Shown here piece after piece: positions 33,795-45,800 of a stretch of DNA of 64,000 nucleotides; the first letter of the stretch is position 1, and each line of letters starts with the position of its first letter. Below the pieces are notes generated by a model. That model was given only the letters and a program-made list of their open reading frames with translations. It made no database searches and was not told where the DNA came from. The stretch lies in contig JAGTTD010000022.1 of NCBI GenBank assembly GCA_018398585.1, positions 6,392,001 to 6,456,000 on the forward strand, written 5' to 3'. The DNA comes from Simmondsia chinensis (Eukaryota; Streptophyta; Magnoliopsida; Caryophyllales; Simmondsiaceae). Position numbers and translations under genes: made by a program.

Positions 33795-34359
33795 TTCTCC
33801 CCCACCTAATTCCGCAAACGTCCTCGTTGTGGGTGCCTGCCCATCATCGCATCCCTGCATCTCTAGTAGCCTTGAGTGGTCACGGGACGACCACATCATC
33901 ATCCCCTCCAACGTGACACCCCTGACATGCTATTGACACTCACCTGATGATAAGCAGCGTGCCCAAAAAGCAGCATGCCAGCTCCATGCACCATAGTGCA
34001 CCACGTACACGTCTCGCTCCACGATGCTTGTTGACTCTTTACCTTGTGAACTTCGCACTGCACCCCAAGGATCGGCCCAATCTCCACGCAGTAAGCCAGC
34101 CATACGGTCAGCACGCCTGACCAGCGCCCAACACGGTGCGCCTTCCGCCACATCCGGAACCGCGAGCCACTCAACTTCACTCCGAAAGTTCCTCGTTAGA
34201 GTGCCCCTCTCACACAAGGAGTGTCCATACACGGACAAACCCGCTCAACGCACCAAGGACATGAGCAACTCCCATTCCCTAGGAGTGTCCACCACGGACA
34301 AAGCTCGGTCCCACTACAGCTGCTTACTCGCATATCCTGAGCCTCGCTCTGATACCACT
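33795..34359 (-). other. TRIM interior 3
   Basis: 565 bp, almost identical to interior 1. The visible differences are a missing CAC/ACC repeat unit near 34294 and a few point changes. Primer-site complement at 34346-34357. Confidence 0.85.
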
Positions 34360-34605
34360 TGTCACGGGATGAGCGCAGATCACCCGTGCGGCGCCCGGAC
34401 CCTGAGGCTAGGGCCGGGCCAGCCTACCCCCTATGGTCAACAAGCAGCGATATGCACCTTCAAGAGACGAAATACACGGCATACCACGGACATACCTGAA
34501 TACAATCAATGCGCATTAGTATCGGACAGGCTTAGGAGACCCCATATGGCATATGTCTGCTTATTGAGCACCGGGGACAGTGTCAGCCAAAGGCGGCCCG
34601 TGACA
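34360..34605 (-). repeat. TRIM LTR-d
   Basis: 246 bp, complete. Directly followed by a 45-bp duplication of its own end. Confidence 0.9.
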
Positions 34606-34673
34606 TTATTGAGCACCGGGGACAGTGTCAGCCAAAGGCGGCCCGTGACATTCTCCCCCACCTAATTCCGCAA
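34606..34673 (-). repeat. Extra LTR end plus polypurine fragment
   Basis: 34606-34650 repeats the last 45 bases of the LTR. 34651-34673 repeats the first 23 bases of interiors 1 and 3 and then breaks off. A fifth, truncated unit of the array. Confidence 0.85.
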
Positions 34674-34689
34674 GAGTGGCTTTCTAAAG

Positions 34690-36031
34690 CAGTAGTCTCG
34701 AAATCCGGTGGAAATTCAGGTCCGAAGGACACCGACTCAATGTCACTTACCTCTTTCGTGCCTTGGTTGTCTTGAAGCAACACATGATCCTGAGATCCAG
34801 ACGGATTGGCTCCACTATCCACTACCCAAGGCAAAAGAAGTGGTAGATTCTTGTCGGCACCATTTTCCGAAATGGGTGCTGCGATCGGTTGAAATGCAAG
34901 TTGAGTAGAAGGATGAAAGATAAGCCTATTGAGTCTATAAATCCCAAGGCCATCTACCAATAAGATGATCATCACGATGCAAATCAATAAGGCCCACACT
35001 TCACTCATCTATCCTCACATCAATACTTTGAAAGCTAGAACGTGTCTGCTGGATACCCTCCTGCACAGGATGTACATCAGGAGGAAGAGCTCTCAGAGTG
35101 GTACAGACTAAACTATTATCCCCAAGTCATAGAGATAGAGTCCGTTCCCTATTTATTCTGGTAGAAGCGGTGAGAGCAACTACTTCGGGCGAGTAGCTGG
35201 GGATTAGTTTAGAGTTGCCTTCTTTCATGAAAACCATTCTAGCTCCCCCATTGTACTTTACTTGAACCACCTGTTATATAACTGAGAGCGAGCATATGTC
35301 GATGAGAACCCTAGCCACATCCACACATCTCATGGAAGATGTTCTGGCGTCAATTCGAATGAATTTGCCCCATATATTGGCAAAATCAGCAAAACACTCC
35401 TTCGACCAGCATTGTAAAGGCAGACCATGAATTTCAATCCACACTCTTCTATGCAGCGTTCTAAGAGTTTTTCCAGAGTATCTATTCACCCTCTTGAATT
35501 TCTAAAGTTGCAAATATTTTCGAGGCCCGAGATAGGATTCTAAAGAATCCGCAGAATCACGGGTCAGGATGAAGGTATCTGAACTCACCCCTCTAGGGGC
35601 CAGATCAAGGAGGTTATTCTCCGTAAGGAACTTGAGGACATTATCAAGTGAGTCATCCTTAGCGATCTGCTCAGCCAGGCCTCCACACAATTGTTTGAAA
35701 TAGCCTCCATGGTCTTGAGATTAGTCTACCCCATATCCACCCTAGTCTGAGGCCTTGGTGTCGGATCATTAGGAGCATGGTTGGTACCAGTAGCTTCATT
35801 TTTTCCCTGACCATTACAGCGATGAGTTTGCATATGAGCATTGGGGCGATACCCTCTATTCTGATTAGCCCATTCGACCCTGAGCTTGTAGCCAGCAATC
35901 CAGCAACCATTCTTGCACGAAATTACTTTGAAAGCCACACTTCGGAGACAGAATCTGACAAAACAATAAGAAAATATGGAGTTGACCCTTCTGCTTTCAT
36001 TACCATGCACAAAATTAATTTGGTGACCCAC
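34690..36031 (-). pseudogene. L1-type LINE ORF1 remnant (RRM plus DUF4283-like)
   Basis: On the minus strand the upstream part (36031-35726) reads CFVRFCLRSVAFKVI and GYKLRVEWANQNRG, like the second half of an RRM. After frameshifts, 35489-35274 reads RRVWIEIHGLPLQCWSKECF and then ANIWGKFIRIDARTS, the pattern of the DUF4283 region found in ORF1 of plant L1-like LINEs (VWV.I.GLPL..W....F...IG..WG). An acidic/Ser-rich tail with DSGANPSGSQDHV follows to about 34690. In the intact family the protein binds LINE RNA. No reverse transcriptase follows, and the TRIM array begins where it ends. Stops and shifts throughout. Confidence 0.6.
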
Positions 36032-36108
36032 CCTTAATTGTAAAATTTCATTATATTTGGATAACTTATCATTTAATTGTCTTTAAAAATGTTTATTATT
36101 TAGATAAC

Positions 36109-36111
<3 letters not shown>

Positions 36112-36145
<34 letters not shown>
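36112..36145. repeat. (TA)n microsatellite
   Basis: 34-base uninterrupted TA run in AT-rich sequence. No gene is seen in the flanking 36032-36330. Confidence 0.95.
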
Positions 36146-36151
<6 letters not shown>

Positions 36152-36334
36152 CATATAACTTATCTATGCTGTCGATTTAGTTTTCATATATTTATATTGT
36201 CTCATTACCATACTTCTATAGTGAACTTGAAGTGAAGTTAATTGTATGCTTTTCAACGGTTCAATCATCTCAGGTGCAAGTGACCCAATACAAACCGACC
36301 CGTTGACCTAATTTGAACACACCTCTCACTCGAC

Positions 36335-36492
36335 TGTTAGAAATTTAGTCTCTTACTTAACGTTAAATTACTCTAAAAATCAATTGATACAATACAAATT
36401 GTATAGAGATTAAATAGACACAACTAAAAATGCAATGATTAAGTTAACAAGGTTGACAAAGTACATGAACCTATGACATAAACAACACCAAA
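36335..36492. mobile_element. MULE-type MITE copy 2, partial
   Basis: Right half only: ATTAAATAGACACAACTAAAA, then GACAAAGTACATGAACC and TGACATAAACAAC, matching the right ends of the copies at 50879 and 55036. Confidence 0.5.
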
Positions 36493-36559
36493 ATTTAAAT
36501 CTCATAATAACTCATTTTATATCAAACTAATGTGTTACACTCTGAACTTGTGAGAGGGG

Positions 36560-38058
36560 GTAATAAAGAGGAGGTTACGGTAACAAACAGAGGTGTCCGA
36601 GATCCAATTCGGATTTATGCCCAGTATGTCGACAATAGAAGCCATCCATCTTTTAAGGCGGATGATAAAGCACTTCAATGATAGACAAAAGGATCTCCAC
36701 ACGGTTTTTTATTGATTTGGATAAAGCATATGATAAGGTGCCAAGAGAGATCCTATGGAGGGTTCTGGAGAGGAAAGGCATACTCATGCCCTATATCCGA
36801 ACTATTAGAGACATGTATGAGGACGCACAAACTAATGTGCGTACAGCGGAAGGGGAGATAGACACTTTCCCTATTACAGTGGGGTACACCATGGATCTTA
36901 CTTGAGTCCCTTTCTGTTCATTCTGATAATGGATGAGCTCACTAGGAACATCTAAGGATGCGCTTTGGTGCATGCCTTTCGTAGATGACATAGTTTTGGT
37001 GAAGGAGTCCTGAGACGAGGCCAAGGAGAAGCTAGAGCTTTAGAGAAGGGCCTTAGAATCGAAAGGCTTACAACTCAGTAGATCCAAGATAAAGTATATG
37101 GAACGCAAGTTCAGTGCCTCCACCAGGCCTACCATAGAAGACACTAGGATTAGATCAGAAACCATAATGAAAAAGGAGTGTTTTAGATATTTGGGTTCCA
37201 CGGTACCGCAGAACGGTGAAGTAAACGAGGATGTTAACAACCATATTAAAGTAGGCTGGAATAAATAGATGTTGGCCTCTGCGGTACTTTGTGATAGAAA
37301 GTTCCCGTTAAAGTTAAAGGGAAAATATTATAAGACTGTAGTGAGACCAACTATGTCATATGGCACGGAGTGTTGACCACTAAAACGGTATCATACACAG
37401 AAGCTGAAGATAGCGGAGATAAGGATGTTGCGGTGGATGTATGGACACACAAGGAAGAATAGGATTAGGAATGAAGTCATAAGAGGCAAATTGGGCGTGG
37501 CCTCGATCGAAGATAAATTGAGGGAGCGACATTTGCATTGATTTGGGCATGTTAGGAGGAGACCAATCACTGTCACGGTCAGGAGATGGGAACAACTCCA
37601 AGCTACGCTTGGGAGGAGAGGCAGAGGCAGGCCGAAGAAGACATGGATGGAGACAATCCGACACAACCTCACCCATCTAAACCTAAATAAGGGAATGGCC
37701 TTAGATAGATATCAGTGGAGGGCTAGCATATGGGTAGTCGATGCAGCGGTGTAGAATAGATGAGCATATTTTTGTTGGCACTACTACCCTTAAGCTTATA
37801 TGTCTGCCTATTTTACTTGATATATCTGGGAGCTGTTTATTGCTTATTGCTTATTACTTTGCTTATTACCTATTGCTGCTTCTTGCTTCTTACTTAGGCT
37901 TGCTCTGTGCCGCTATTTATACTCTTATACTCTTAGGCTCTGATGCTTTACACTTTATGTTTGTAGGCTGTCTTGCTTGTGTGCTTCTCAGGTTGGGGTT
38001 CCTCGGAAACAGCCTCCCTTTAGGGTAGCACCCTGAAAGAGTAAGGCTACGTACATCC

Positions 38059-38091
<33 letters not shown>

Positions 38092-38135
38092 ATGCTGCTT
38101 ATGCGGGAGTCCTCATGGCATTGGGTCGGTTGTTA
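36560..38135 (+). pseudogene. RTE-type LINE, 5'-truncated (RT C-terminal half and tail)
   Basis: Reads FFIDLDKAYDKVPREILWRV (RT motif with catalytic-region Asp), then [18 protein letters not shown]. In the YADD position it has the altered MPFVDDIVLVKES. The remaining RT end is [41 protein letters not shown], then RRGRGRPKKTWMETIR, closing at TAG 37752. At least six stops. The 3' UTR ends in the shared module (GGTTCCTCGGAAACAGCCTC, GCTACGTACATCC, a long poly-C, GCTTATGCGGGAGTCC), finishing near 38135-38150. Same family as the LINE at 50895-54340. Confidence 0.85.
38062..38089 (+). repeat. Poly-C tract in the LINE tail
   Basis: About 28 C in a row replace the usual CCCCTCCCAGACC part of the 3' module, an expansion of a pre-existing C-rich site. 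Confidence 0.9.
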
Positions 38136-38627
38136 TGGCATCATTGTTGTAATAACTCATTGTATATATTGAGATGTCAACATATCCAATTGATAAAAGA
38201 TCAAACCTTAAGTACCTAAGTGATGAAATTGCTCAAATTTTTGGAGTTTGTATCTTATTTCCTTTAGCTTATTCATTCTCTTTCAATTTCATTCGATCAA
38301 ATTTCAACGAACCTAGATAGAAATAAAATACATTCAACTTCTATGCTTTTTCTTATCTATTTCGTAGTAACATCTTGTAATCAAGCCCACCCTTATTTAA
38401 AATTTTAGATCCGCCATTGCTCAAGTACTTGAGATCTTAGAATATTTTTGGTACCTTAAATTTTGATACATTGATTTTTGAACCATAGTTATGGGGTGTC
38501 TAATATAAAATTAGAAGTTGTAGAATGACATTAATTTTGACCAATAGTTCAAGAGTGTCATTGGTAACATTAAAAGTTTTGAGGTGTCTTAATATTTATC
38601 CTAATTCTTTTGGTTATTTATATCATA

Positions 38628-38687
38628 GATGGGTTGGGAGCCCTTTGGTAACAACCTTTTTATAGGTTAGTACCCTATAGGGATAAG
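38628..38687 (+). mobile_element. LINE/SINE 3' module, copy g, first half
   Basis: GGGTTGGGAGCCCTTTGGTA, ACAACCTTTTTATAGG and TAGGGATAAG are a decayed copy of the module. It continues at 39363 after the TRIM insertion. Confidence 0.7.
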
Positions 38688-39357
38688 TGACACAGGCAAA
38701 TCTAATCCCACATTGGTGGGTTAGTGAATAGAATGCCAATTTATATACCAAAGGAGTTACTCATTGCCAATTGGATTTGGGATGGAACCTCCTTTAATCT
38801 ATATCATTGGTGTCAAAGCCGTGGATCTTGCACCGTGGATTACCAGTCATATGGGGGGGCTAATGCCGTTCATCGGTCATATGAGGGGCCGATGTCATTC
38901 AGTGGTCTTATGGGGGGCCTATGCATGATGTGTTGTAAAGTTGATTGCCACATTTCAAAGAGCTTATTCTCGGTCTCATGGAAGTCCCTGGCTCTGCTCT
39001 GGAGTTGATCTCGACCTGGTAAAGTCTTGGACCCTGGTTAACGTGCTGATCAGTCTCTCATTCCGAGTCTCAAATGGTGACGCCGGTATTGCAATGTTCG
39101 CCTGGGACTAGAATAGCTCTAGTGCAAAGCCATGTCCATTGTGTGATGGTGACGTCAGAATTGCAGTGTTCGCCCGAGACTAAAAATCTAGTGCAAAGCC
39201 AACTCGTGTGGATGCAAGATGCGAAGCATGGTCTGATACATAAAAATCTAATCACACTTTGGTGGGTTAGTGAATAGAATGCCAATTTATATACCGAAGG
39301 AGTTACTCTACCCATTGCCAATTGGTTTTGGGATGGAACCTCCTTTGGTCTGTATCA
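38688..39357 (+). mobile_element. Second TRIM, 670 bp, with 5-bp target duplication
   Basis: LTRs 38688-38806 (TGACACAGGC...ATATCA) and 39234-39357 (TGATACATAA...TGTATCA) share GGTGGGTTAGTGAATAGAAT and most of the rest. Primer site TTGGTGTCAAAGCC at 38807-38820 is two changes from the standard tRNA-Met complement. Target duplication ATAAG at 38683-38687 and 39358-39362. The interior of about 430 bp has no ORF of note, but contains repeats on TCATATGGGGGG / TCATATGAGGGG (38850-38930) and a tandem pair around GTGCAAAGCC (39066-39140; 39147-39200). Confidence 0.88.
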
Positions 39358-39362
39358 ATAAG

Positions 39363-39447
39363 ACTGCTTACATCTTACTTCCCCTAGATCCTGCCTTTGT
39401 AAGAGCCTCTTTTAGATACTAGGTTCTTGTTGTTCTTGTTATGTCAT
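39363..39447 (+). mobile_element. LINE/SINE 3' module, copy g, second half
   Basis: ACTGCTTACATCTTACTTCC, CCTGCCTTTGTAAGAGCC and TTCTTGTTGTTCTTGTT complete the module interrupted at 38687. The join across the TRIM reproduces the order of copy b. Confidence 0.7.
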
Positions 39448-39479
39448 AGTTCTCTATAGTTTATTTATCGTGCTAATTT

Positions 39480-39752
39480 AGTTTATATTTAAATTATGTT
39501 AATTTAATTATTTTATAATTTATATTGAGTTAATGTAGACTTATAATAAACCTAAGATTAAGTTGGCAACAAAATTTTTAACGGTTGGATCATGATTGGA
39601 TTTAAATGGGGTTAATGGGCCATATCTGATATGATTAGACATCCAAAATTACGTCATTAATTTAACTTTTAATTTTAATATAAAAATAAATTAGCACAAC
39701 TTAAATTATATAATAGTGCACAAAATACAAAGACTTTTACCACAAATACCCC
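39480..39752. mobile_element. MULE-type MITE copy 3, degenerate
   Basis: The centre has ATTACGTCATTAATTTAACT and the right end ACAAAATACAAAGACTTTTA..ACAAATACCCC, matching the family in order but with many changes. Left end not clear. Confidence 0.4.
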
Positions 39753-42280
39753 TTTTTTTACGCTATAACGAAATTATAAGGCAACCATTAAAAAGAACAA
39801 CTGAAAAAGGAGAATTGAGAGCTTTGAACTTGTGGGAGTTTCAATAAAATTCAATATGAAGCTCTTTATTGTAAATATTTTCCTTCCTAAAATTATTATT
39901 AACATTTTCAATAGAATATGAGTAATATTTTTCAAGAAATTGGAATAAAAAAATATGCCTTAAAGGGTAAAAATTTGTGTTAATATCCTAAGCAATCAAT
40001 GTATGGCCATTTTCGCTCAACAATAAACAAGTATATGATTATTTTGCTTCCAAATAGAAAAATAAATTAGAGTATAAATATTTGTCCCAAAATAGATAAT
40101 CTATGTTTTAATTTCCCCTATATTATAACACTTAAAATCTTACACGTACTTATATTATGATATTTCTTATATATTATTTTATATAATTCGTCATATATAT
40201 CCTACAAACACAATATAAATTATTTAAATATTTAAAGATACCCTAGGAAAATATCCTAACTTTTAGTATCAATACCATGTAATTCCCCGTGCGTTACACA
40301 GCCAGCTGTTTATATTTGAAATAATTTTTTATCATGCATTATTTTCGTCTTTAAATAGAGTTATTATACGTAAAATTTAAACTTCTTTTTATATATGTTA
40401 ACATTTTTAATAAATTGGTAGTTTTTTGTGTGAAAGTTTTAATATTATTTTGATAATTCTACGTGCATTGTTATTCAATAGTCAATTAATAGTACAAATA
40501 TACAATAGAACTTCTAAAATAATAAAGAACAATTTACAATACTCAATGTTGTTTTTCTTGTGTCATTTTTTCATACTTTTATTTATAAAGTATTTGGATT
40601 TTTATTCTTTTAAGTTTTGTATTCATTGTTATCGGTAATTTTCTATTTTTAACTCAATAGACTACTATATAAGAACATTTATTTATTATTTTGTAATTAA
40701 AATATTTTAAACCCAACGATCATCCTCTTTTTTATGATTTGAATGTCCATTTTTACTTTTTTATGATTTCTTTATCCTTTTTAAGATATTAAGCTTTTAA
40801 AAGTTTTTTGTAGAAGTTAATTTTCAATTTAATATAATTTTTATGATCATATTAGCTATATAAGTTAGATATTAGATATCTAGATAAAGTCTATTATTTA
40901 CTACTAAATTATTAGTAATTTTTTTGTTGCTTGACTGAATTTATAGTGAAAATGGCATTATTATATATTATATTCTTATTGAATAGCAAATTTCAAAAAA
41001 AAAAATTTTAATTTTAGGATATATATTTATCAATTTATTTACTATTCTCAGAAACCGGTTGATTTTCATTATTACTATACAAATATTACAACACTATTTA
41101 TTTCGGTAATATTTTTTGTATAAAAGATACTTAATTTAGTATATATGGTAAAGTGTTATTTAATTATTAAGTAACGCTTACTATAATCTAGTATATATAC
41201 ATGGGTAATATTTACATTTTGAATATATTTATGTCTTACACTTTGAATTTGAAAATGAAGGTAATATAATTAATTATAAAATTGTATAGTGTATAATAAA
41301 AGTTGTAAATTAATTTGTACTACATTGAATTTTTTTTTTTTTTTTTTTGACAATGTCATTTTAATAACGTCTAGTTGATTAAGTATTGTTAAATTATTAA
41401 CACCTATTAACTTGTATTATGTTCTAAAAAATAAATTAAATAATAAGGATAATTAACCTAAGTGACATAGTCAATGAAAGATAATACATAAAAGAAATAG
41501 TATATTGCCCCGAAAGGTTGATTTCTGTTCTTTCTTTGACAATATCTCAAAGCAAATGCTTAATAGCGACAATAGTTGTACACTCGCAGTTTCAAATTGA
41601 ACCCTCAAAAGACCTAATCAGATTATAAATTTCAAAGAGAAATAGTAGATAGGGTGAGATATATGAAAATTGAGTTTTTGGAAATTGAAATTGAAGAATC
41701 ATTCATAGGAGATTTAGAAAACAAAAATATAGTGAGTTTATTTTTTAAATTATTTGGGTTTTGGGGGAAAAAAAAAACATAGAAGACGGAAAGCTTGTGA
41801 GAATAAAAGACATCTAATTACGATATAGAATAGATATGGTAACAGTAGTCTATCTCGACCGAATTCCTCGCTCTCCCTTAATATGTGCTTTTAGTTTTTA
41901 TTTTTGACAATTAAACGAAAATAGGGAAAGAAAATATTATATGTATTTAACTTATATTGAATATTGTGACAAATATTAATTTCGATGGAATAATGATAAT
42001 AAATATATATGAACTCATCATATTCAGATGGTTATCCCGGGTGAATTTCTTACCACACCACAGATAAAGTACCATGTTTATAATAATTTTATTTTCACTA
42101 TAATTTTATCTACATCATGAAATCTAAACTAATAATCATTTAAATGATTGAAATAATCACTCAAATTAAACATTAAACACAATAACACTAATTTTAATAT
42201 AATTAATAAATAAGTTACCATTAATACGTTAAGGAGTGTAAAGGTAATGAATTATAAGAAAAAAAACACCGATTATGAAG
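39753..42280. other. AT-rich stretch without recognised features
   Basis: No convincing gene; the one ORF (40426-40638) is AT-driven. Contains A and T runs (A9 near 40978, T18 near 41331). I see no repeat ends or coding motifs. Confidence 0.6.
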
Positions 42281-42285
42281 AATTG

Positions 42286-42658
42286 TGTTGAAAATAGTTC
42301 TCATTATTTCTTTGTATTTTTCTAGTAGATTTTAGTATTTCGTATTTGTACGCATTTATATTGTACTTAGCATATTCTTTTATTCCTTTTCTAGAATGAT
42401 CTATGTAATTAGTGGGTAGGTAGCTTTTACTCCATCTATTGCTCTCCCCTCCCAACCGATGCACACTAGGATTGAATTCTAGATATTTCTTGTTATTTAC
42501 TTTATGTAACTCATAGCTTGGGAAGGTGATAGGTTGTTCTATGTAATAGTATAAATAGGGGTAGCTTTGTTCTCTTTTAATCATCCAAAATAAAGTAGTA
42601 TACATTTCATCCTTCCATTTACTTTGTGTTTTAGTTCTTGCTATTAATTTTTTTCACA
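42286..42658 (+). repeat. Copia-3 5' LTR
   Basis: 373 bp, TGTTGAAAATAG...TTCACA. TATA-like AGTATAAATAGGGG at about 42547-42560, followed by ATAAAGTAG. Confidence 0.95.
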
Positions 42659-42670
42659 TGGTATCAGAGC
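42659..42670 (+). promoter_or_regulatory. Copia-3 primer binding site
   Basis: Perfect TGGTATCAGAGC, complementary to the 3' end of initiator Met-tRNA, directly after the LTR. Confidence 0.95.
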
Positions 42671-42804
42671 AAAGTACGATCTTGCGTTAAGTGTTTTGCT
42701 TTTCTTCCTAGTTGGTCACGGCTAAAGCACCTTGGGTGCTATTGTGAGTTACACTTCTTCCCTCTTGCTTTTTGTGCCTGTTTTGTGTTTTGATTTATTA
42801 AAAT

Positions 42805-45800
42805 ATGGCGGATGTTAACAATAACGAGTCTACTCAAGCTGATATTAACCAACCTATCATGCCGGCTCTCCTGACAGGGGGAGTTATTGATGTTAACTCA
42901 CCCTTTTACCTACATCTCTCGGATAATCCGGGTTTAATATTTGTTCAAAACACTTTAACAGGACCCAATTACCCTTCATGGAGAAGGACAATTCTTAAGG
43001 TTTTCAAAGCAAAAAAGGAAAATTGGTTTTCTTGACGGCAGTATTGTCAAACCGGATGAAGATTCACCGAATTTTGAGACTTAGAGTGTGTGTGACTCCA
43101 TGGTTGCAACTTGGCTCTCGAATTCTGTGTCAAAAGAGATAAACGAGAGTATCACTTATTTAGAAACTGCGCATGATATTTGGCTAGATTTGCATGAGAG
43201 ATTTTCACAAGACAACGTCCCTCGTGTTTATGAATTAAAACTCGAGATTTCACAGTTGAAGCAAGCAAATTTACCCATTTCAACCTATTTTACTAAGTTG
43301 AGGTCATTATGGGATGAACTCTATACACTAGTTGAGATCCCACCATGTACTTGTGGTCATGCAAAGGCTTTTTTGCAAATTCGTGATATGGAGAAATTGT
43401 TGGACCTTTTGATGGGTCTCGATTCATCTTTCTCAACTATTCGTTCACAATTGATGAACACGAAGCCTTTAACATCTGTTGGTAGTGCATATTCTGTGTT
43501 ATGCCAGGAGGAGAAACAGCAAAGCGTAGCAGCGGGTTCAGTGGTGATACCGAACGCCGCCGTTTTGACAGCCAAGACCACCGAGGGTGGCACGGCTCTT
43601 GTGACGGGAAACCGTCGTACTAATCGTTTTACATGTGCTCATTGCAAGAAACAGGGACATTCCAAGGAGCGGTGTTTTGAGCTAATTTGGTACCCACCCG
43701 GTTGGAAGAACAAGGGGCAGGGTAATGGATCCCGAGGGCCGGTTGCCGCACCGGCAGTAGTTGTGACCGACCCACTTGGTGGAGAAGACAGCCCCATCTC
43801 GGGACTGTCAGCACAACAATATCGGCAATTGGTGTCTCTTCTTGGTCCTACTAAGTCCTCTCCTTGTGTTAACTTGACAGGTCAAGTCTTGTCATTTCAT
43901 GATTGGATAATAGATACAGGTGCTACAGATCATATGGTGTCTTCTCTTTCCAGTATGTTTGACGTCAAAATAAACAATTTGATTGGCCCAGTTAAGTTGC
44001 CTAATGGGACCTCATTAGCAGTAACTCATATTGGAAAAGTCAAAATTTCGGAAAATATCACTCTCCATGATGTGCTCTACGTGCCTGGTTTTCGTTATAA
44101 TTTGTTGTCAGTGAGCAAATTAACTGAAACGGGAAAATGCACATTAACGTTTCATCACAATCTTTGTTATATACAGGACCGTCACTCGAGGAGGCTGATT
44201 GGAGCGGGTAAGCAGCGAGATGGGCTATACTTGTTGCAAGCACAAACCGTGGGTGGATCGGTTTTCTCGACTCAATTGAATAAGGATGCCATCTTGTGGC
44301 ATCAACATCTTGGTCATGTTTCATTTCAGAAGTTGTGTGTTTTTCCCAATTTGAATGTTAAAAAAACTGATGTCATTTGTGATGTTTGTCATCGTGCTAA
44401 GCAAGCACACTTGCCTTTCCCTTCGTCTGTTACCCAAACTCGTGGTTGTTTTGACTTAATTCATTATGATATTTGGGGTCCTTATCGAGTTTTGTCTTTA
44501 ACTGGTGCTCGGTATTTTCTTACTGTTGTCGATGACTTTACTCGGTGCACTTGGGTTTTTCTAATGAGGGAAAAATCCCAAGCACATCAGATACTCATGG
44601 ATTTCTGTCGTATGGTCAAAACACAATTTGGGTTTCAGGTCAAACAATTAAGGAGCGACAACGGGCAAGAATTCAAGTATGAGCCGCTATTGGAGTTTTA
44701 TACGAGTCATGGGATCCAATTCCAAACCTCTTTGGTTGGGACGCTGCAACAAAATGGTGTAGTTGAGCAGAAGCACAAACACCTTTTGGAGGTGGGTAGA
44801 GCACTTCGATTTCAGGCAGGATTACCTAAGAAGTTTTGGGGTGAGTGTATCTTAACTGCGGCTTATTTGATAAATTTGACTCCCTCTTCAGTTCTTCGTA
44901 ATAAAAGTCCATTTGAAATACTTTTCGGGAAATTGCCCGCATATAATCATTTACGTGTGCTTGGGAGCTTATGTGATTATCGCACGAAGGATAGGAGTAG
45001 TGATAAATTTGATGATCGGGCAGCATCGGGAATTTTTGTTGGTTATCCACATGGGCAAAAGGGTTATAAAATTTACATTAGGGAGGAAAATAAAATTGTT
45101 ATTTCAAGAGATGTTCATTTTTACCAAAAGATATTCACTTTCCTAGAAACCCGAGATGCTAGTAGTGAACACATACAACGAAACCTGGGACGACTTGATT
45201 ACAATGAAGGGCCGGTGCCTCAAACACCAACCCCCACTGTTCAGCCGGTGCCAGCCAGCACCGAACCAGCAGCCGCTGGTGCAAACAGCCCACCCGAACC
45301 AGCAGTGACTGGTTCGGTCAGTCCTCCAGCAGCCGAGGTCGAATCGGTTGAGATTTTGGATGCTTCGAGATCACAGGTTGGTGAAGAGGGTATTTTAGGT
45401 ATCAGAAAGAGCACTCGTTCGCGTTCAACACCTGCAAAATTGCAAGACTACATTTGTGATGTTCAGTCTTCTATAGCCCATACTCCTGCTTCCTCTCCTA
45501 CAGCTAATTCGGGTATAGTGTATCCTATTACGAATTTCATCACTAATGTGCATTTTTCTAATGCTCATTGCCACATTTTAAATGCTATCACATCTTGTGA
45601 TGAGCCAAAAACTTTTAAGCAGGCAGTGGAGCACAAACATTGGAGGGATGCAATGGAGAAGGAGATCCGTGCCTTGGAGGAAAATAGGACATGGACACTA
45701 GAAGACTTACCGGTGGGTAAGAAAGCTATTGACTCGAAATGGGTCTATAGAGTAAAGTATAAATCAGACGGGTCGATTGAACGATACAAAGCGAGGTTAG

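Larger units (their letters stand above)
32368..34673 (-). mobile_element. TRIM concatemer: four LTRs, three interiors
   Basis: Minus-strand order, read from high to low coordinates: partial unit, LTR-d, interior 3, LTR-c, interior 2, LTR-b, interior 1, partial LTR-a. Every interior has the primer-site complement GCTCTGATACCA next to its right-hand LTR and a polypurine tract next to its left-hand LTR, so neighbouring units share one LTR. LTRs are 246 bp, TGTCACGGGCC...CCCGTGACA on the minus strand. No coding capacity for gag or pol, hence a terminal-repeat retrotransposon in miniature. Interiors 1 and 3 (568 and 565 bp) are nearly identical; interior 2 (279 bp) is unrelated to them. Confidence 0.85.

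Noticed and set aside
32685..34665. Repeated ORFs of 139 and 213 codons on plus, and 93-102 codons on minus
   Set aside because: They recur only because the TRIM interior is duplicated, overlap on opposite strands, cross LTR borders and contain no domain.
38062..38089. Poly-C as an assembly gap filler
   Set aside because: It is real-looking: the same spot in other module copies is already C-rich. Length may still be unreliable because of sequencing.
42273..42605. Minus-strand ORF of 110 codons, repeated at 46978-47394
   Set aside because: It lies wholly in the Copia-3 LTR and repeats because LTRs are duplicated; antisense to the element.
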